A DNA stretch of 64,000 nucleotides from Candidatus Peregrinibacteria bacterium RIFOXYA2_FULL_41_18 (GTDB taxonomy: Bacteria; Patescibacteriota; Gracilibacteria; UBA1369; UBA12470), in NCBI GenBank assembly GCA_001788795.1, contig MFXH01000007.1, positions 1 to 64,000 of the forward strand. The letters are read 5' to 3'. Made by a program: the position numbers and the translations under genes. Below are positions 58,764 through 64,000 of this stretch, in pieces (the stretch's first letter is position 1; each line of letters begins with the position of its first letter). The notes below the pieces were generated by a model. That model worked only from the letters and a program-made list of their open reading frames with translations, searched no databases and was not told where the DNA came from.

Positions 58764-59555
58764 ATGAGAATCATTTTTATCGGTGACATCGTAGGCAGGC
58801 CCGGAAGAGAGGCAACGAAAAAGCTCATTCCGAAACTTAAAAAAGAGTTCGAGCCTCATTTGATAATCGCGAATGGTGAGAATATATCTGGAGGAAAAGG
58901 GCTTACATCCGATCATTTGGACGAGATGCGTCATGCCGGAATAGATTTTTTCACTTCCGGAAATCATATCTGGCATAATCGTGATTTGTTTCCGCGAATG
59001 GATGAGAAAGATCCGCACGTTATCAGACCTGCAAATTTTCCTTCAAATAATCCCGGAAGAGGGTGGCGGATCGTTGAGACGGCTCTCATGAAAAGGATTC
59101 TTGTGATTAATTTGCACGGACGAGTTTTTATGCATAGAGATTACGAATGTCCTTTTTTGGCGGTTGATAAGATTTTGCGCGAGACGGCGCACGAATATCT
59201 TGATGGAATTTTTGTGGATTTTCATGCGGAGGCGACCAGTGAAAAAGTTGCTATGGGTAAATATTTGGATGGACGCGTTGGTGCGATTTTCGGAACGCAC
59301 ACGCATGTACCGACTGCAGATTTGCAGATATTGCCCAAGGGGACCGCGTATTTAACAGATACGGGAATGGTTGGACTTAAGGATTCGATAATTGGAGTTG
59401 ATAAAGAACCTATTTTGAAAAACTTCCTAACGCAGATGCCGGTGAAGCATGAAATTTCTTCACATGGGCTCGTCAGTTTTTCTGCGGTTTATGCGGATAT
59501 CGGAAAAGAAGGTGCGACCGAAGTGAAGCAGATTTTGCGTGAAATAGAAGTTTAG
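58764..59555 (+). CDS. ymdB: YmdB-family metallophosphoesterase
   Basis: 263 residues, full length for the family (TIGR00282). Metal ligands: IIFIGDIVGRPGREA, IIANGENISGGKGLT, DFFTSGNHIWHNRD, VDFHAEATSEKVAMG and IFGTHTHVPTADLQILPKGTAYLTDTGMVG. Bacillus YmdB is a cyclic-nucleotide phosphodiesterase that affects biofilm and RNA processing. Here the substrate is unproven. The downstream ctpA-like gene is on the same strand. Confidence 0.94.
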   Translation: MRIIFIGDIVGRPGREATKKLIPKLKKEFEPHLIIANGENISGGKGLTSDHLDEMRHAGIDFFTSGNHIWHNRDLFPRMDEKDPHVIRPANFPSNNPGRGWRIVETALMKRILVINLHGRVFMHRDYECPFLAVDKILRETAHEYLDGIFVDFHAEATSEKVAMGKYLDGRVGAIFGTHTHVPTADLQILPKGTAYLTDTGMVGLKDSIIGVDKEPILKNFLTQMPVKHEISSHGLVSFSAVYADIGKEGATEVKQILREIEV

Positions 59556-59596
59556 AGTATTTTTATCCGCGCAAAAACAAACACTAACCTTCTTAT

Positions 59597-60811
59597 ATGA
59601 TGTATCAAACGCGTAGTAGCTTGATTAAGTTTTCCGTATGGATGATGGTGTTCTTCATGGTCGGGTGGCTGACTTCTTATTTTTATAATGATATCGGCGA
59701 TTTCCAGACTGAAGTTGTTGCAGTTGATGAGTCCGATTCGCAAGACGAAATTGATTTGGGACTTTTTTGGGACGTGAAAGATTTGCTCGATTCCGCATAT
59801 GTCGACTTGAGCAAAGTCAATAGCGAGGAGATGCTTTATGGCGCAATCGATGGATTGGTTGATTCTGTTGATGATCCTTATACAGTTTTCATGGATCCGG
59901 AAGAGACAAAAGAGTTTCAAGAAAATATGGGAGGAGAGCTTGAAGGCATCGGCGCAGAATTGACTATAGAAAATGGCGAACTTGTAATTGTCACCCCTTT
60001 TAAGGGTTCTCCTGCCGAAACAAAAGGTCTTCTTCCGAATGATATTATTTATTTGATAGATGGCGAACGTGCGAATGAAATGTCGGTTTTTGATGCAATT
60101 ATGGCTATACGAGGCGAGGCCGGAACAACCGTTAACCTTACGATAGTCAGAGAGGGTGAAGGTGAGCCTCTTGTTTTTGACATAGAGAGAGCGAAAATCG
60201 AAATCGATAGTGTTGAATGGGAAGTTATAGATGGCGAAAATGGCAAAAGTATTGGATATATAAGCATTTATCAATTTGGCGATAAAACGGAGGATGAATT
60301 CCAAGAAGCGGTAAACGATATTGTTCTGGCAAATGTTGACGGCGTAATTCTGGACATGCGAAATAATGGAGGCGGATATCTCGATACAGCAGTTGCTGTT
60401 ATTTCCGAATTCGCTTCAGGTCAAAACAAGGCTGTTGCCGTAAAAATGAGGGATGATGTAAATAATGAAATCTACTATACAACCGGTGATGCAAGTTTCG
60501 CCGGATTGCCGCTTGTTGTTCTTGTTAATTCCGGCTCCGCTTCCGCTTCGGAAATTGTCGCAGGAGCGTTGCAGGATTACGAAACCGGCATAATTATGGG
60601 CGAGCAGACTTTCGGGAAAGGAAGCGTTCAAACGGTTGAGCCGTTAAGCGACGGATCCAGTCTTCGCATGACCGTAGCAAAATGGTATACGCCATCTGAT
60701 AGAAGCATAGACGATGTCGGAATTACTCCTGATATTACAGTAACCGACGTTTATGAAACCGAAGAGGATGAGCAATTGGACGAAGCTATTTCTTATCTGT
60801 CTGGCATGTAA
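59597..60811 (+). CDS. ctpA: S41 C-terminal processing peptidase (CtpA-like)
   Basis: 404 residues. An N-terminal membrane anchor (SVWMMVFFMVGWLTSYFY), the helical Ctp N-domain with DDPYTVFMDPEETKEFQENMGGELEGIGAEL, the PDZ domain (VTPFKGSPAETKGLLPNDIIYLIDG) and the S41 core (GVILDMRNNGGGYLDTAV). The catalytic Ser lies in VLVNSGSASASEIVAGALQD and the Lys in GEQTFGKGSVQT. It is an extracytoplasmic serine protease that trims exported proteins. The short spacing to tRNA-Ser has its own promoter. Confidence 0.95.
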   Translation: MMYQTRSSLIKFSVWMMVFFMVGWLTSYFYNDIGDFQTEVVAVDESDSQDEIDLGLFWDVKDLLDSAYVDLSKVNSEEMLYGAIDGLVDSVDDPYTVFMDPEETKEFQENMGGELEGIGAELTIENGELVIVTPFKGSPAETKGLLPNDIIYLIDGERANEMSVFDAIMAIRGEAGTTVNLTIVREGEGEPLVFDIERAKIEIDSVEWEVIDGENGKSIGYISIYQFGDKTEDEFQEAVNDIVLANVDGVILDMRNNGGGYLDTAVAVISEFASGQNKAVAVKMRDDVNNEIYYTTGDASFAGLPLVVLVNSGSASASEIVAGALQDYETGIIMGEQTFGKGSVQTVEPLSDGSSLRMTVAKWYTPSDRSIDDVGITPDITVTDVYETEEDEQLDEAISYLSGM

Positions 60812-60825
60812 TACTCAATTATAAG

Positions 60826-60853
60826 TTGATTTATGTCTGGCTTTTAATATAAT
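60826..60853 (+). promoter_or_regulatory. tRNA-Ser promoter
   Basis: TTGATT (60826-60831), a 16-nt spacer and TATAAT (60848-60853), 18 nt before the tRNA. Confidence 0.8.
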
Positions 60854-60871
60854 TCCTGTGCGTCGCAGTAC

Positions 60872-60961
60872 GGAGAGGTGGCAGAGCGGTTGAACGCGGC
60901 GGTCTTGAAAACCGTTAGACCCCTCGGGGTCTCGTGAGTTCGAATCTCACCCTCTCCGCCA
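60872..60961 (+). tRNA. tRNA-Ser (TGA)
   Basis: 90-nt class II tRNA. Acceptor GGAGAGG/CCTCTCC, anticodon stem GCGGT/ACCGT, loop CTTGAAA (anticodon TGA), variable arm GACCCCTCGGGGTC, T-arm GTGAGTTCGAATCTCAC, discriminator G and encoded CCA. Confidence 0.96.
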
Positions 60962-60964
60962 GTT

Positions 60965-61132
60965 ATGTTGCGAGGTTTGCGGTCTGGAGCAAAGCGAAGA
61001 CGAGCTCCGTCGAGTTTTCGCGTAGCGTAAGACTCCGAGTAGAAAATTCTCATATTCTGTTCGTAAGAACAGACATGAAATTTTCTAACGAGAAGAGCAA
61101 ACCCCTACCTGAATGTTGCGAGGCTTGCGGTC
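60965..61132 (+). repeat. Structured element S3 with 20-bp flanking direct repeats
   Basis: ATGTTGCGAGG(T/C)TTGCGGTC occurs at 60965-60984 and 61113-61132. Between them outer stem GGTTTGC (60974-60980)/GCAAACC (61097-61103) encloses two arms. One is GCGAAGACG..CGTC..TTTCGC. The other is AGAAAATT (61041-61048)/AATTTTCT (61079-61086), tipped by TCTGTTC-GTAA-GAACAGA. No gene is seen in 60962-61203. Confidence 0.7.
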
Positions 61133-61203
61133 CGTAGCGATATCTTTTCGCTTTATACAGATAATAAGCTATAATTTTCCCATCTACTTCCTAATCCACT
61201 CAT

Positions 61204-61443
61204 ATGAAATGCAATTGCTGCATTGTTCATAAGGTCACGGCCGTTTTGGTCTTGATTGGCGCACTCAACTGGGGGCTTGTTGGAGCTTTTCAGGTAAATC
61301 TTGTAGAACTTCTTCTGAGCAACTGGCCGGCTGTCGTCAAGGCTGTATATATCCTTGTTGGGCTTTCCGCATTGGCTATGCCGCTAACAATGTTTTGTAA
61401 AAAATGCAAAGACGGCGGATGCTGCTGCAAAACAGAAAAGTAA
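61204..61443 (+). CDS. DUF378 (YuzA-like) membrane protein
   Basis: 79 residues. Two helices with the family pattern VTAVLVLIGALNWGLVGAFQVNLVE and VVKAVYILVGLSALAM. Unusual extra cysteines sit at both ends: KCNCC at the N-terminus and CKKCKDGGCCCK at the C-terminus, suggesting metal binding or redox chemistry on the cytoplasmic side. It is followed by a strong terminator. Function unknown. Confidence 0.82.
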   Translation: MKCNCCIVHKVTAVLVLIGALNWGLVGAFQVNLVELLLSNWPAVVKAVYILVGLSALAMPLTMFCKKCKDGGCCCKTEK

Positions 61444-61457
61444 TATTTTCGTTTTCT

Positions 61458-61490
61458 AAAAAAGACCTTCGACGTTGGGGGTCTTTTTTT
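61458..61490 (+). terminator. Intrinsic terminator
   Basis: AAAAAAGACC, loop TTCGACGTTGGG, GGTCTTTTTTT after the DUF378 gene. Confidence 0.85.
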
Positions 61491-61541
61491 GTTTAGATCT
61501 TGGTGTTATCCTGTAACTACTATCACTTAACACAAAACTCC

Positions 61542-61772
61542 ATGTACCAGCTACAATCGCTCGAAGCGATTATCGATAAGTTTTGGTGGGTATTGCCGAT
61601 ATTCATCTTGTGTATAACTTGGAGCGTTATTTGGAAAGGCATCGCTCTATGGAAATCTGCTCGCAACGGAAGCAAGGCGTGGTTTATCGTTTTGCTTCTT
61701 GTGAATACGATTGGAATTCTTGAGATAATTTATGTATTTGTGTTTTCGAAAAAAGAGAAGAATGCCGATTAG
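61542..61772 (+). CDS. DUF5652-like small membrane protein
   Basis: 76 residues from ATG 61542; the frame is open upstream to 61500 but MYQLQSLEAIIDKFWW is the better start. Two helices: FWWVLPIFILCITWSVIWKGIALWKSAR and AWFIVLLLVNTIGILEIIYVFVF, then a charged KKEKNAD tail. The WKGIALWKSARNGSKAWFIVLLLVNTIGILEI pattern matches the DUF5652 type common in CPR genomes. Function unknown. Confidence 0.75.
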   Translation: MYQLQSLEAIIDKFWWVLPIFILCITWSVIWKGIALWKSARNGSKAWFIVLLLVNTIGILEIIYVFVFSKKEKNAD

Positions 61773-61810
61773 ATTGAAAATACGTTAAGAATCTTTTCAT
61801 TTAAACCGTC

Positions 61811-62143
61811 ATGGAAATCGTATTAAAAAGCCTAGCCTCAGCTGTTGTAACTGCGATTATTCTTGTAATCGCCAAGTATTCTGGTCCAAAACTCGCCGGT
61901 GCTATAGGCGGAATCCCTATAGTATTTGCGATATCGTACATTTTGATAACGATGGATGATAAAAACTTGGCGAGGGAGTTTCTTATTGGAGGAATTTACG
62001 GAGCGATCGCGGCGATTTTCTTCAGCATTGTTTTGATATGGTTAAATGCCGAGTTTATAAAAATGCATTGGGTTAATTTTGCCGTTGCTTATATCGCATG
62101 TTTCTTATTAGCATTCGGATTGGCTCATTTTACGACAAAGTAA
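61811..62143 (+). CDS. DUF3147-like membrane protein
   Basis: 110 residues with four helices: LASAVVTAIILVIAKYSGPKLAGAIGGIPIVFAISYIL, GGIYGAIAAIFFSIVLIWL, and HWVNFAVAYIACFLLAFGLAHF. The conserved GGIPIVFAIS loop between helices 1 and 2 fits DUF3147/GlpM-like proteins. It follows the DUF5652-like gene by 38 bp, on the same strand. Function unknown. Confidence 0.65.
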   Translation: MEIVLKSLASAVVTAIILVIAKYSGPKLAGAIGGIPIVFAISYILITMDDKNLAREFLIGGIYGAIAAIFFSIVLIWLNAEFIKMHWVNFAVAYIACFLLAFGLAHFTTK

Positions 62144-62177
62144 TTCGGAGACTATTTCAAGAGACAGCGTGATGCGA

Positions 62178-62207
62178 TTGACAAATCCCCTCGTCTAGGC
62201 GTATAGT
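62178..62207 (+). promoter_or_regulatory. Strong promoter of the RRM protein gene
   Basis: A consensus TTGACA (62178-62183), an 18-nt spacer and TATAGT (62202-62207). It gives a leader of about 130 nt before the ATG at 62344. The leader contains repeated TCTCGCAGGA and CCCTCAAGGG/CAGGGG segments able to pair. Confidence 0.8.
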
Positions 62208-62343
62208 TCGCGTGCAGTTTTCTCAAGGAAGCTTCTCGCAGGATTCTCGCAGGACAGTAAGATGCGCTTATAACGTCCCTCAAGGGTTTCTCAGTCGAAA
62301 GCAGTCAGGGGAAAAGGCACATAAATTTTAATCCCCATTCAAA

Positions 62344-62670
62344 ATGGCAAAGAAGTTGTACGTAGGCGGATTGCCTTACTCAACCACAGAGGATGCGTTA
62401 AAAGCAGCATTCGAAGCTGTCGGTGCAGTCGAAGAAGTGAAGATCATCACTGATAGAATGACCGGAAGGTCAAGAGGTTTCGGTTTCGTAACAATGGCTA
62501 ACGATGACGATGCTCCAAAGGCAATCGACATGTTCCATGGCAAAGACTTCGAAGGAAGGACTTTGACAGTTAACGAGGCTAAGCCTTTAGAAGACAGACC
62601 ACCAAGAAGAAGCTTCGGTGGCGGTGGATCAAGAGGTGGTTTCGGCGGAGGACGCAGAGACCAGTTCTAA
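62344..62670 (+). CDS. RRM-type glycine-rich RNA-binding protein
   Basis: 108 residues: one RRM with RNP2 KLYVGGLPYS and RNP1 RSRGFGFVTM, then an Arg/Gly-rich tail (FGGGGSRGGFGGGRRDQF). Bacterial RRM proteins of this form are often cold induced and act as RNA chaperones. A consensus promoter and a long structured leader suggest high, perhaps temperature-controlled, expression (inference). A terminator follows 56 nt after the stop. Confidence 0.94.
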   Translation: MAKKLYVGGLPYSTTEDALKAAFEAVGAVEEVKIITDRMTGRSRGFGFVTMANDDDAPKAIDMFHGKDFEGRTLTVNEAKPLEDRPPRRSFGGGGSRGGFGGGRRDQF

Positions 62671-62725
62671 TTCCACAGTCTTGCCGGTTTGCGCAAGCAA
62701 GCAGGCATCAAACGAACATTTCTAA

Positions 62726-62754
62726 ACAGGGCACGCGCATCGGCCCTGTTTTTT
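62726..62754 (+). terminator. Intrinsic terminator
   Basis: ACAGGGC, loop ACGCGCATCG, GCCCTGT followed by TTTTTA, after the RRM gene. Confidence 0.9.
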
Positions 62755-62764
62755 AGTGAAGAGT

Positions 62765-62905
62765 AGCGAGCTCGACGGTCCGTAGCGAAGCGTGAGCGGA
62801 ACGCTTCACGCGTAGCGGAGGAGGATTCTCAAGAAATAAGGAGTGTCGTCGAAGACGACCGACTTATTTCGTAGAGAATCAAGTCGAGCCCTATTGAAGT
62901 AGCGA
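62765..62905. repeat. Structured element S4 (three-arm junction)
   Basis: Outer stem GCTCGAC (62770-62776)/GTCGAGC (62883-62889). Arm 1 is GAAGCGT with ACGCTTC (62801-62807). Arm 2 is stacked: GATTCTC (62824-62830)/GAGAATC (62874-62880), AAATAAG (62834-62840)/CTTATTT (62863-62869) and GTCGTC-GAA-GACGAC. Both S3 and S4 have GTAGCG between the arms. No gene is seen in 62755-62931. Confidence 0.72.
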
Positions 62906-62931
62906 GGATGGCGATCGGCCTAGGTAAAATC

Positions 62932-63264
62932 TTAGAACGAAAGCCCAGCTCTGCGGACTTCATCTCCAGTTAAGCCTCTGAATTTTTGGAGCTCTTCGGC
63001 TAATTCGGGATCCTTAAATGTTTTCGCAAGAAAACTCCTCATTGTATCTCTTACTATTTGGGTTTCCGGATGTATAACACCTGAAATCCATCCACGACTA
63101 TTAATTATCTCTTCCCTTAATTCTTCAGGAGTTGCCGTTCCGCAAATATGATAAAGCCTGCCTCCTGCAGCTTGCTTTATTTGATATGCTTCTGCCCCTC
63201 TTATTTCTTCGTAAACAAACGCGAATTTTTCATTCCCCATGCTCAGCGCTTCTAAAGTTGGCAT
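62932..63264 (-). CDS. Hypothetical protein, 110 residues
   Basis: A soluble, charged alpha/beta protein (MPTLEALSMGNEKFAFVYEE, GGRLYHICGTATPEELREEI, GWISGVIHPETQIVRDTMRSFLAKTF, LRGLTGDEVRRAG-like end). No signal peptide, membrane segment or catalytic motif. Its composition and codon use match neighbouring genes and the frame fills the gap well, so it is probably real. The family is not recognised. It is on the same strand as the DUF296 gene, 42 bp downstream of it. Confidence 0.6.
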   Translation of the reverse strand: MPTLEALSMGNEKFAFVYEEIRGAEAYQIKQAAGGRLYHICGTATPEELREEIINSRGWISGVIHPETQIVRDTMRSFLAKTFKDPELAEELQKFRGLTGDEVRRAGLSF

Positions 63265-63306
63265 TTTTTTGATTTAACAATAAGATGGCATACTACCACT
63301 TATCGA

Positions 63307-63726
63307 CTAGAAGTCAAGCAGGTTCACACCAAGCTCAGCATCCAGCTTCCTCCCTATATCCGCGTCCATTTCCGTAATTATCACCTCGCAGGTCACGCCA
63401 ACTTCACCCATAAATAGATGCCCACCCATCGTATTGCAATCGTCATCGCTAAGCGTGATATGTATGTGAAGGCGAACTTCGTCGTTCATAATCGTTATAT
63501 TTCCGAGAAGAGATGTCACTTCGTAAATGCCTTCCAGTTTTCGCGTCTTATACTGCTTGGTTTTAAGGTCTATCAGCCCGATTTCCGCCTTGCTGAGAGC
63601 GCCGATTCCCTGAACCGTGCCTGCGCGAATAGAATTGTCTTCGCAAACTTTTTTCAAGATCGAGAGAACGTCTTCGCCTTTGTCGATTCTTACCACTATT
63701 TTGTCGCCGAACTTCTTGGATTTCAT
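63307..63726 (-). CDS. PPC/DUF296-domain protein
   Basis: 139 residues making one PPC (DUF296) domain: VVRIDKGEDVLSILKKVCEDNSIRAGTVQGIGALSKAEIGL, YEVTSLLGNITIMNDEVRLHIHITLSDDDCNTMGGHLFMGEVGVTCEVII. The paired His in HIHITLS and the GGHL turn are conserved in this family, whose bacterial members form trimers; plant versions are in AT-hook proteins. The role is unknown; DNA binding cannot be assumed without an AT-hook. It is divergent from the tspO start. Confidence 0.88.
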   Translation of the reverse strand: MKSKKFGDKIVVRIDKGEDVLSILKKVCEDNSIRAGTVQGIGALSKAEIGLIDLKTKQYKTRKLEGIYEVTSLLGNITIMNDEVRLHIHITLSDDDCNTMGGHLFMGEVGVTCEVIITEMDADIGRKLDAELGVNLLDF

Positions 63727-63765
63727 GTTTTTGGCTTAGTAATGCGCAAATTATACAGATGTTCA

Positions 63766-63795
63766 TTGCGAAGGCAAAATGTTTCAGGCTATAAT
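63766..63795 (+). promoter_or_regulatory. tspO promoter
   Basis: TTGCGA (63766-63771), an 18-nt spacer and TATAAT (63790-63795), 26 nt before the ATG at 63821. Confidence 0.65.
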
Positions 63796-63820
63796 CTTTG
63801 CGTAATTTAATAAAATAAAA

Positions 63821-64000
63821 ATGAAAAAAATCCTGAAGTTGGCTGCATGTATTCTTGGATCCGAAATCGCCGGTAACATACCGACGATTGTTACCGTTGG
63901 AGCCATAACAGATTGGTATGTTGTATTGAACAAGCCTTCCTTCAATCCTCCGAACTGGATTTTCGGGCCCGTTTGGACGCTGCTTTTTGCACTTATGGGA
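63821..64000 (+). CDS. tspO: TspO/MBR-family membrane protein (N-terminal part)
   Basis: 60 residues up to the window edge. They match the N-terminus of TspO: a first helix (AACILGSEIAGNIPTIVTVGAI), then DWYVVLNKPSFNPPNWIFGPVWTLLFALMG, the very conserved Pro/Trp loop of this porphyrin/tryptophan-rich sensory protein family. The remainder lies outside. It starts without a Shine-Dalgarno (TAAATAAAATAAAA-like leader). Confidence 0.93.
   Translation, partial: MKKILKLAACILGSEIAGNIPTIVTVGAITDWYVVLNKPSFNPPNWIFGPVWTLLFALMG

Overview
This is a gene-dense bacterial chromosome segment with standard genetic code; many genes end in TGA, so TGA is not reassigned. The gene set includes four SLH-domain surface proteins, several lipid-linked-sugar glycosyltransferases, a stand-alone PilB/GspE ATPase, DprA, small DUF378, DUF2304 and DUF5652 membrane proteins, and many AT-rich start sites without a Shine-Dalgarno motif. 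Together these suggest an uncultivated lineage of Candidate Phyla Radiation type. Peregrinibacteria is my best guess, but this is inferred from gene content, not from a phylogeny.

Layout. 1-5.5 kb: lipid-carrier glycosylation (GT2 enzymes, a small flippase-like protein, a GT39-type membrane transferase, a methyltransferase). 5.5-8.3 kb: a SAM-I riboswitch with terminator, then metK and ahcY (the methyl cycle). 9.2-13.9 kb: a translationally coupled operon (GT2, DUF2304, gmhA, heptose kinase, an unusual phosphatase/cytidylyltransferase fusion, GT9) for ADP-heptose synthesis and transfer. 14-18 kb: a 1331-residue SLH protein, probably a major surface protein. 18.4-21.2 kb: tRNA-Glu, dnaJ and tRNA-Lys. 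22-30.8 kb: gdhA, an SLH/C39-like protein, purL-purQ-purM and nadK. 31-38 kb: recA-recX, a TrmB-like regulator with its own operator, a radical SAM enzyme, a SemiSWEET and nusA. 38-44 kb: a Cys-rich secreted protein, pilB, dprA, an FtsE-like ATPase and a Xer recombinase. 44-53 kb: an SLH protein with a LamG-like region, a dGTPase-like HD protein, nrdR, an extraordinary Tyr/Cys-rich repeat SLH protein and an L,D-transpeptidase. 53-64 kb: an O-antigen-ligase/TPR protein, a UvrD-type helicase, a free-standing HEAGH metalloprotease-like protein, ymdB, a CtpA protease, tRNA-Ser, small membrane proteins, an RRM protein, a DUF296 protein and the start of tspO.

The most unusual content is repetitive. 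(1) A 61-65 bp double-hairpin palindromic element occurs four times, three of them in frame inside conserved genes (ahcY, the gmhB-hldE2 fusion, dprA) and one upstream of recA. (2) A structured repeat of about 150 nt with covarying stems lies after dnaJ and before nusA. (3) A second structured element with an invariant TAGCATGTAC loop follows gdhA and the helicase gene. (4) Two further multi-stem elements lie near 61.0 and 62.8 kb. (5) A purine-rich repeat directly follows the stop codons of six plus-strand genes. (6) Simple-sequence tracts occur at gene ends and inside protein linkers. The Tyr/Cys-rich SLH protein is the strongest candidate for an undescribed structural protein.

Working together, the window encodes an elaborate cell surface: S-layer-type proteins anchored by SLH domains, glycans built from lipid-linked sugars and heptose, and crosslinking and proteolytic wall enzymes. 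This sits beside housekeeping DNA repair and uptake, purine synthesis and the methyl cycle.
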